A DNA stretch of 64,000 nt from contig NSJX01000017.1 in assembly GCA_002286715.1 (NCBI GenBank), positions 189,654-253,653 on the forward strand. Direction: 5' to 3'. The position numbers were made by a program, and so were the translations under genes. The stretch is from Dentipellis sp. KUC8613. Its lineage: Eukaryota; Basidiomycota; Agaricomycetes; Russulales; Hericiaceae. Below are positions 57,213-64,000 of this stretch, one piece after another; the first letter of the stretch is position 1, and each line of letters begins with the position of its first letter. Below the pieces are notes generated by a model that was not told where the DNA came from, ran no database searches, and was given only the letters and a program-made list of their open reading frames with translations.

Positions 57213-59160
57213 CTATGGCGACCCGCCAGGTGTTGTCAGGAGATTGTTCAGAACCTGTGATACCGCGTCCACACCATCCTTCACCATTATTCTGTCTTCT
57301 TCATCAATCCGACCCGCCAATCGCTGGTTGAACTTGTCCGGGTGCCACATCTTGATCGCCTCCCTAAGCCTCTCCCTATCCGTCTTTCCCTCGGCGTATC
57401 GCGAATCCAGAACAAAGCTCTGGATGGCAGAATGCGTCAACTCCTCGGGACCCTCCGCACCAATAGCGATGGGCCACCCGATCATGTTGAACTTCAGAGA
57501 CGAGCCAGAGATATATGCCCAAAGCGTATCGTACATGCGCCGATAGACACCCGCGGCGCTGTGGTCCAGCTTTGACTTGGCCAACAGTTTCCGCAGTGTA
57601 TCGATGGTGGCTTCATTCATCTTCTTGCTCTCAGCAGCCTTTTCCTTACTTCTGTCGGCTTCGGCCAACGCAATCTTAGCTGATTCCAGGTCCACCGCGA
57701 CTTTTGCCTGCTTTTCCTCGGCGGCTTGGCACCGATGTTCAGCGGCGTATTGCTTTTCTTCTGCCTCTTTCCGCCCGCTTTCGGCCTTCTCCAGATCAGC
57801 AGACAAGTTCGCAATCTGCAGGACGAATGATTGCTGCGCAAAGATCGGATGCCACGTAAGTCCTGGTATCTTGGATGACACGCGTACAACATACCTTTTC
57901 TTCAAGGATCTTCGAGCATTTCTCGGTCTCCGACTTCAGATCCACCTGCAACTCGCCCACCTGTCTAGTAACCCGATCCAGTTCCTCCAACTTCGTCTTC
58001 AGCAGTGACTGATGACTGGCGCGCATCTCCGCCTCTCTCTTCGCAGCCTCCTTCTCGAGCCGAAGCCGATCTTGCTCCCGCTGCTTTGCCTCTCTCTCTC
58101 GTCGCTGGTCCACATTCCGTCTGACCGCGTCTTCGGCGTGTCTTTTCCTCGCTTCATCCAACATCTCTTTATGGAACTTGGCGAGCTTCGCATTAGTGCC
58201 CTCCAACTCGCCTTTGACTTTCGAGAGCTCCGCAGAGAGCGAGCCGCGAGTGCTAGTGAGTTCTGCCTCGACATTCTTCCTCAAAGCTACCTCGTCGGAA
58301 GTGCGTCCGTTAGCCGCCGTCATATCTCTCTGATACTGCGCGTTCCACTGCGCTGCTTCCTGCTCAAATTGGACTTGGAGACTCGCAAGGGCCTGCTCTC
58401 GCCGGCGCTCATCGGCCTCATGCACCGCCTTGTGATGAGCCTTGACGTCTGCGAGTCTCTTCTCGTGCAGAGCGCTGACGTCCGCGAGGGTACGCTCCTG
58501 TTGGGCCTTGAGCTCTGTGAGCGTTTTCTCGTGCTTGGATTTGCAATCTGCAAGAGCGGCCTCGACGGCCTCGATGTCCGCGAACAGCGACATTCGCTGC
58601 TTCTGCAGCGCCTGACAGCGCTCGCTGTTCTTGTCACGCTCCACGCGCCCAGCATGGTCTGCCCAGCGCTTTTCCATCTCCTCTAGTTCTGAAGACACGA
58701 GCTTCGTGCACGCAGAGATTTGCTCATTAGTGAGCTCGTTGAGCCTGTCCGTCGCGTCGGTCAGCATGGCAGACAGCCGCACGGCCTGCGTGGGCGCGCG
58801 CGTATCCTTGATCATGCCGCCCCAGGAAAACGGATGCGCTGGGTCATAGCCATGGGCGATCTGGTGCGAGAAGCTCTCGGCCTTCAGGATTGCCTCTTTG
58901 ATCCCGTCGTGGAGGGATCCACGGCACTTGTCGATGTGGATGCGAATCTTGGATCGCGGCCCGTCTTCCTCGTCGTAGGGGAGCGGTGTCTTTCGGCTCG
59001 CGCTCAGGGATAGGCGGTTGACCTGCGCGACAAGTGACTGTGATACAGGAGAGGCATTGGTGGAGCCTTGTGGCGAGACGCGCTGTGAGACTTGCGTTCG
59101 CTTTGGAGGAGTGCGTAGTACGTCTGGACTGGCAGGATTGCCGCTTCCGGGGCTTTGCAT
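57213..59160 (-). CDS. Coiled-coil protein with C-terminal J-like (HPD) domain, copy I
   Basis: Exons 59160-57895 and 57833-57213 give 628 residues. The N-terminus is Ser/Pro-rich (~1-60), then KTPLPYDEEDGPRSKIRIHI opens a conserved region. A very long coiled coil follows (~150-500), rich in Glu, Lys, Arg and Ala. The last ~110 residues hold YRRMYDTLWAYISGSSLKFN, then ILDSRYAEG-like sequence and REAIKMWHPDKFNQRL, with HPD at about residue 586. HPD is the Hsp70-stimulating motif of J domains, here in a short divergent context common to a basidiomycete family. It is a likely structural or chaperone-recruiting scaffold. Copy II at 60376-62228 has the same order and the same intron position, so the pair arose by tandem duplication. 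Confidence 0.85.
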
Positions 59161-60375
59161 TCTGGTCTACGGCGGTGGATAATCAAATTGAATGCGGATC
59201 AGCTAGAGTTCGATTTACTATGGCGTACTTCTGAATATTTACCTCAGCCGATGTCGTTGTGTAAGGGAAGGGGACGAGATGGGGAGCAACAGGCAGAAGG
59301 TCGCCTCTTATAAACTGACGTGCAGCGGGCGTCATTGAGGGCCACAAAGGCATAAGCCACCAAGAACTTATAGTTGATTGAGCCACTCCTTCTCTCAGAC
59401 CAAAGCTGCTTGGCAAGGATGAGACTGAATAGATTCAGAGACATGTAAGTTCCAAAACTGAGGTGAAACGGAAACTATCGAGACAAAGAACGCAAGACAC
59501 CGTGAATGTCGCTGCTCGTGTGGCATTCTTTCGCTATGCAAGACCTAGGTGATCGTTTTGGTGATCACAAAGACGATCAAAGCTGGAGGGTACGCCACGG
59601 CGGCACGTCAAGAGCTTTGAACTTCACAAGATTGAACGTCGAGAGCGACCGGCAAGATCCGTTGGGGGCGCCAATCGGCGGGGAATCCGAGCGACCTGCC
59701 TGCCTTGCTTCATATTTTCGCGCATTTTCTAGGCCTGGAGTAGCGAACAAGATGACTTGTTATTGGACTACTTCTGAACATCATATAATTCTTTACTGAT
59801 TTTCTTCACAGACCGTCTGTCTTACCGCGACCTGCAGCTAGGGTGCACTCTGCTGAACCCGCAAAAATAAATCTGTTCAGGTGCCCATGCACCTAACTCC
59901 TTGCGCGTTGACAAAGTGGTCGTGTGAGGGCCCGTAACTGTGTCCGGAAGCCGCCGCTAGACTCTTGCTTCAACAACTTTGGCAGGGGTTTCTCTGAATA
60001 GTGGCCAATAGTCCATGAAACGGCTGAAAGAGCGTTGTCGACACCTTTGTCGATGAAAGGAGTGGTTGAATCGGCAATGCGCCGAGAGGAAATGAGCGAC
60101 GTGGTGGGGCATTGATGGGTGTGTAGTGTAACCCGATGGACAAGCCATCTTACCGAACGTCTACCATTGTTGCGAAACTGAAACTCGCCGTTATGGATAA
60201 GTTTGTTCGGGCGTTGATACTTACTGACGTTGACACAAGTAGCCTGCCGAAGCTGTTGTCTACCCGAACGGCGTGCACCGAGAAGCTGAAACAAACAAAT
60301 GAACGAGGTCGTTGTATACTCGTATATCCACGTCCAAAAGACACACACCATAAAGAATGGGCACGAGGGCACCTA
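59161..60375. other. Intergenic between the two coiled-coil genes
   Basis: It holds the promoter of copy I and the 3' region of copy II. No gene is supported. Confidence 0.5.
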
Positions 60376-62228
60376 TTACTTGCTGGCGGAGGCTAACATA
60401 CCGTTCAAGCACTTCGAGACGATATCCACGCCCTCCTTGACGGCGGCCCGGTCCTCCTCCGCAATTCTCGTCGCCAATCGCTGATTGAACTTGTCCGGAT
60501 GCCAAGTCCTGATTGCCTCCCTCACCCTGTCTCTGTCCGACCTGCCCTGTGCGTATCGCGAATCCAGTATGAACATCCGGATAGCTGATGGCGTCAAGTC
60601 CTCGATGCTCTTCGCGCCATTTGCAACAGGCCAGCCGATCATGCTGAATCTCAGAGGCGAGCCCGAGATGTACGCCCAGAGATTGTCGTGCATTCGCCGA
60701 TGGACTTCCGCACCGCCCGCACTTCCACTCTTGCCGCTCGTCTTTGCCAATGCGAGTTGTTTGCGCAGTCTGTCGATGGCAATATAATTCTGCGTAAGCT
60801 CAGCTTTGTGCTTGGCGAATGCATCGTCCAGCTGTCTCTGCAGGATTTTCCGCTCTTCCTCAGCTAACCCCTGGGCGAATTTGGCCGACATCATGTCCCG
60901 CTCGCATGTTCGGTACTTCTTCTCGGCTTCCCGCTGCAGCCTCTCGGCCGTTCTGCACTCTTCGACGGCAGTTTTCAGCTTCGCCTCCATAAGCTTCTGC
61001 TTTGCCTCTGCCTTCTTCTGTCTGCTTTCAGCGTACGAGAGATCGTCAGACAGCTCTGAGATTCGGGCATCGGATGAATTCTAGGATAGATGGTGAATAT
61101 AATTATCGGCACTTCTTGAATTGTGAAAGCAGGACGTACTGTATCGTTGAACAGCGTTCGATATTGCTCCTTCTTCCTCTGCAACGACACCTTCAGACCA
61201 CTGACCTGTTCCATAAGGGTCTCAATATGGTCTTGTTTCGCGTCAAGCCGCTGCTGGAAGAGCTTTCGTTCGTTTTCCATCTCCTCCTCTCGAAGAAGAC
61301 GGGCTTGTGTGCGCTCTTTCTCCTCCTTCTCCCACCGCGCTTCTTTCTCCTTCCAGGCCGCCTCCTCCGCCTCTCTCTTTGTTGCCTCGTCAAAGGCCTC
61401 CTTCTGAATCTTGAGGATATGTTCCTGAGCACTCTCCAGCTCGCCCCGGAGCTTCAAAGTCTCCGCACGACTGCTCTCCAGCTCCTCTTCCGCCTGCAGC
61501 CGCGCCGCCATCTCAGCAGACACGCGGTCACCAGCCGCCGCCATCTCGCTCCGATACTTCTCGTTCCAAACTGCGGCCTCCTGCTCGAACTGCGCCTGCA
61601 GACCCGCCAGATCCCGCACGCGGCGCTGCTCGGCCTCCTCGCACGCCCTCCCAAACTGCACCCTCATCTCCTCGAACGCCTTCTCGTACTGCCCACTGAG
61701 CTGCTTGAGCGCCGCCTGGTGCTCCTCCTGGCACTCCGCCAGCGCCGCCTTACGCTTCGCCTCCTCCGCCTCGAGGTCCTTCCAGAACGACGCGCTCTGC
61801 TTCTGCAGGCGCTGGCTGCACTCGCTGTTCATGTCGCGCTCCGTGCGCCCGACGCGGTCGATCCAGCGCCGCTCCATGTCCTCCAGCTCGGGCGACACGG
61901 CCTTGCTGAGCTCCGCGAACTCGCGCCCCACGAGCTCGGCGGCATCGTCGCCCGCGGAGGATAAGAGGGTGGAGAAGCGAGCGGGGTCGGGATGCCCCTG
62001 GGCGATTTGCTGCGCGAGCCCCTCGGCTTTCGCGAGCGCGCCGGCGAGGGCGACGCGCAGGGCGTGCTCGCGCTTGGTGATATGAGACCGGATCTTGGAG
62101 GGCGGCCCATCGTCTGAGTCGTAGGGCAGCAGTTCGCTTTCGGCTCTGCTATGTGAGAGTCGGCTGCGCTTCAGCGGCGGTCCGGGTGTCGAAAGGGTGT
62201 GGTGAGATGGTGAGCTTTGTGCGAACAT
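60376..62228 (-). CDS. Coiled-coil protein with C-terminal J-like (HPD) domain, copy II
   Basis: Exons 62228-61140 and 61080-60376 give 597 residues. The start is the first ATG in frame (MFAQSSPSHHTLSTPGPPLK). The motif LLPYDSDDGPPSKIRSHI matches copy I, followed by a coiled coil of several hundred residues (e.g. EEEMENERKLFQQRLDAKQ) and the conserved tail: HRRMHDNLWAYISGSPLRFS, FILDSRYAQGRSDRDRVREA and IRTWHPDKFNQRL, HPD at about residue 557. The intron lies at the same place in the coiled coil as in copy I. Divergence is considerable in the coiled coil and much lower in the tail, so the tail is the functionally constrained part. No localisation signal is obvious. Confidence 0.85.
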
Positions 62229-62868
62229 CGATGTCGAATGAGTGTCTCGGTGGGAAGTGGGAACACTGTAGCAAGAGTGTTGTGTTCTATTCAATATTCG
62301 ACTTCTGAGTACTTGTAGCCATGAATTACGCAGAAAGCATCACGACGCACCATGAATTGTGGAGAGTAGTGACGAACAGCGCCTACTCCGGTGTGAAATG
62401 CGGCCAAAGAATGTGGGGAAGACAAAGAGAAGATGAGGGAAGAGCAAGGGGGAGAAAGCACTTATTGTCCAAGTCCACCATCTGCAGGTGACTGAAAAGG
62501 AACAAGGGAAGGTACCGGTTCGACTCATCTAGATCTCCGTTTCGAGAGCCTGAGCCACCTCCTGACCTGAGCCACATCGTTATCAGTCGAGAGCAGAACA
62601 AAGGCGTGATCAAAACCACGAGGACACCGATGAGAAGACAGTAAGTTAGCTGAAGAAGAAAGACGGCCGTAATTATCACATCTTGCATCAGAAAATGGTG
62701 CTAGCACGAGGACCTCATAGTCGGACAAGCAGAATTTATTCGCGCTGCACTATCCGAATCACTCACAGAGTGATCTTCGTCTAATACACCCCCTGCACCT
62801 CACTTGATATATATAACGTTACATTCATTCGCCAAGGTACCCCAACAACGGAGGCACTATTAGGTTGT
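62229..62868. other. Intergenic with one small membrane-type open frame
   Basis: It lies between the start of coiled-coil copy II and the 3' end of the aldo/keto reductase; the only candidate is the 101-codon frame listed separately. Confidence 0.45.
62383..62688 (-). CDS. Possible small single-pass membrane protein
   Basis: An ATG at 62688 opens 101 codons. The N-terminal 30 residues form a convincing hydrophobic helix (TAVFLLQLTYCLLIGVLVVL), then a Gly/Ser-rich and hydrophilic part. No homologue is recognised, there is no intron, and codon bias is unclear. It may be chance. Confidence 0.25.
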   Translation of the reverse strand: MQDVIITAVFLLQLTYCLLIGVLVVLITPLFCSRLITMWLRSGGGSGSRNGDLDESNRYLPLFLFSHLQMVDLDNKCFLPLALPSSSLCLPHILWPHFTPE

Positions 62869-64000
62869 CTACCACCCCAACTGCTCCTTCGTCCACCCCC
62901 AGACCTTGCCTTTATCATTAAACTTGTTGCACACCCGCTCGCCCTTATCCAGCGCCGTGACCGTCGCCACGTCCTCCGGCTTCAGCGTCGCCGGCTGCAC
63001 ATACCACATCGCAATTTCAACGTCAGCACCGATGCGCGCAAGGATGCTAAGTCTGATGACTTACGTGGAGGTTCTCCTTCTGCCTCTCCGCATTCTTCGA
63101 AGCCGCGACAAACGCATGGCCACGCGCGAGGTGCCAACCGAGGGTGATCTGGTTCGCTGTTGTGCCATACTTCTTTGCGAGCGCGAGGATCGTGGGGTGC
63201 TCGCGGACGGAGGCGTAGCCTGTAGTCACAGCAAATGATATCTGGTGCTCGGATCGCGTCTGCAAAGTATAAAGCGGGCGGTACGCACCACTGGGCGTGT
63301 AAGCCTGGAGGAGGATGCCCTTGGACTTGGTGTATTCAAGGAGCTCGGGTTGCGCAAGAAGAGGGTGCAGCCTTGAGAATTTCAGAACAGGTCAGAAAGG
63401 AACTAGGCATTAGATATAGTAATAACGCACTCGACTTGGTTCACAGCCGGGACGACTTTTGCAGTCTTGAGCAGTGTTTCGAGGCTAGCAGGTTACCAAA
63501 TTGTCAAAATCACGAAACGGAAGCCCAAGAGGAAGGAAACTGTCGACGTACTTCTTAATCGAGAAGTTGCTGACACCGATCGCCTTGGCCTTCCCGCTCG
63601 CAAGCACCTTCTCTAGTTCTGCCCAGACTTCGACGAACGTCGGCGATTCGACTGCGATCGCCTGCCCATCCGCATCCAGCGGGAGGTACTCGTCATCTGC
63701 GCGGCGTGCCGTCAGCAGGCAAAATGAGAGGTGGGCGCTGAGCAAGGTCTACCGGAAATGAATTTCAGGACCTGAGGCCAGTGAAGCAGGTACTGATGAA
63801 CAGGCGTCAGAACTCATGCTTGTCGGAAAACAATAAAGGTGAAAGAGGGCATACAAGATCGACATAGTCCAATCCGAGATTGCTCAAGCTCTGGTCGATC
63901 GACTCAGCAACCTTGCCGCCGTGGTGCCATCTATACAGAACGTTTTGTCAAAAATCCTCCTCAAAAAGAGGCAGACACAGAAGACGCACGGGAGCTTGGT
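62869..64000 (-). CDS. Aldo/keto reductase, 5' end beyond the window
   Basis: Partial gene; exons in transcript order: 64000(partial)-63990, 63930-63855, 63792-63753, 63696-63552, 63484-63431, 63371-63289, 63219-63065, 62994-62869. The visible part begins TKLPWHHGGKVAESI, whose Lys is the catalytic lysine region, then LGLDYVDLYLLHWPQ with the catalytic His. IGVSNFSIKNLETLL, VPAVNQVELHPLL and LQAYTPSG follow, then the NADPH-binding C-terminal part with AFVAASKNAERQKENLH and VCNKFNDKGKVWGW at the end. This is the classic AKR (beta/alpha)8-barrel. It resembles the yeast Gcy1/Ypr1 group of NADPH-dependent carbonyl or glycerol dehydrogenases. The Asp and Tyr of the catalytic tetrad should lie in the missing N-terminal part. 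Confidence 0.88.

Noticed and set aside
61002..61964. Plus-strand frame of about 320 codons
   Set aside because: It is antisense to coiled-coil copy II. The Leu/Arg-rich product is the expected reverse reading of Glu/Lys/Ala codons.

Overview
The window is nuclear DNA of a filamentous basidiomycete, most likely a wood-decay Agaricomycete. The evidence is short introns (mostly 43-75 nt) with GTRNGT donors, gene models split into many small exons, and families typical of that group: DUF6534 membrane proteins, etherase-like GSTs, P450, the CPL1-like secreted family, ArAE-type transporters and F-box-like families. All exon models below were made by reading splice sites by eye. For every intact gene the exon lengths sum to a multiple of three with no internal stop.

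Layout. 1.3-2.8 kb (+): secreted CPL1-like protein with five 33-residue C-terminal repeats. 3.7-5.8 kb (-): a DUF6534 seven-helix-type protein split into 20 tiny exons, with a probable decayed relative at about 7-7.7 kb. 8.6-9.9 kb (+): lactonase-type beta-propeller. 10.5-11.5 kb (+): GST. 12.0-14.3 kb (-): cytochrome P450. 17.4-18.7 kb (+): transaldolase. 19.2-25.1 kb (+): three tandem F-box-like paralogues, the outer two broken. 25.3-26.0 kb (-): PrxQ/BCP peroxiredoxin. 26.9-30.6 kb (-): PPP1R37-like leucine-rich-repeat protein. 31.0-31.8 kb (-): second GST. 36.4-37.2 kb (+): Lys/Ala-rich chromatin-like protein. 42.0-43.4 kb (+): second CPL1-like protein, whose C-terminal repeats are separated by dibasic Kex2-type sites. 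45.7-50.0 kb (+): four tandem genes for 63-68-residue secreted six-cysteine peptides. 51.2-55.4 kb (+): ArAE/FUSC-type membrane transporter in 19 exons. 55.7 kb (-): tRNA-Gly(GCC). 56.3-62.2 kb (-): a small orphan protein and two tandem coiled-coil proteins ending in an HPD J-like domain. 62.9-64.0 kb (-): aldo/keto reductase cut by the window edge.

The genes do not form one pathway. Transaldolase, peroxiredoxin, two GSTs, P450, lactonase-like enzyme and aldo/keto reductase fit redox and xenobiotic or lignin-derived aromatic metabolism, but their clustering may be incidental. The most unusual content is the secreted-peptide side: two CPL1-like paralogues with unrelated C-terminal repeat arrays, one looking like a Kex2-processed repeat precursor, and a local expansion of six-cysteine peptides built by roughly 1.7-1.8 kb tandem duplications.

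Two large stretches (31.8-36.4 and 37.2-42.0 kb) and part of 14.3-17.4 kb gave no gene I could support. Because the DUF6534 gene is almost invisible as open frames, similar micro-exon genes could be hidden there.
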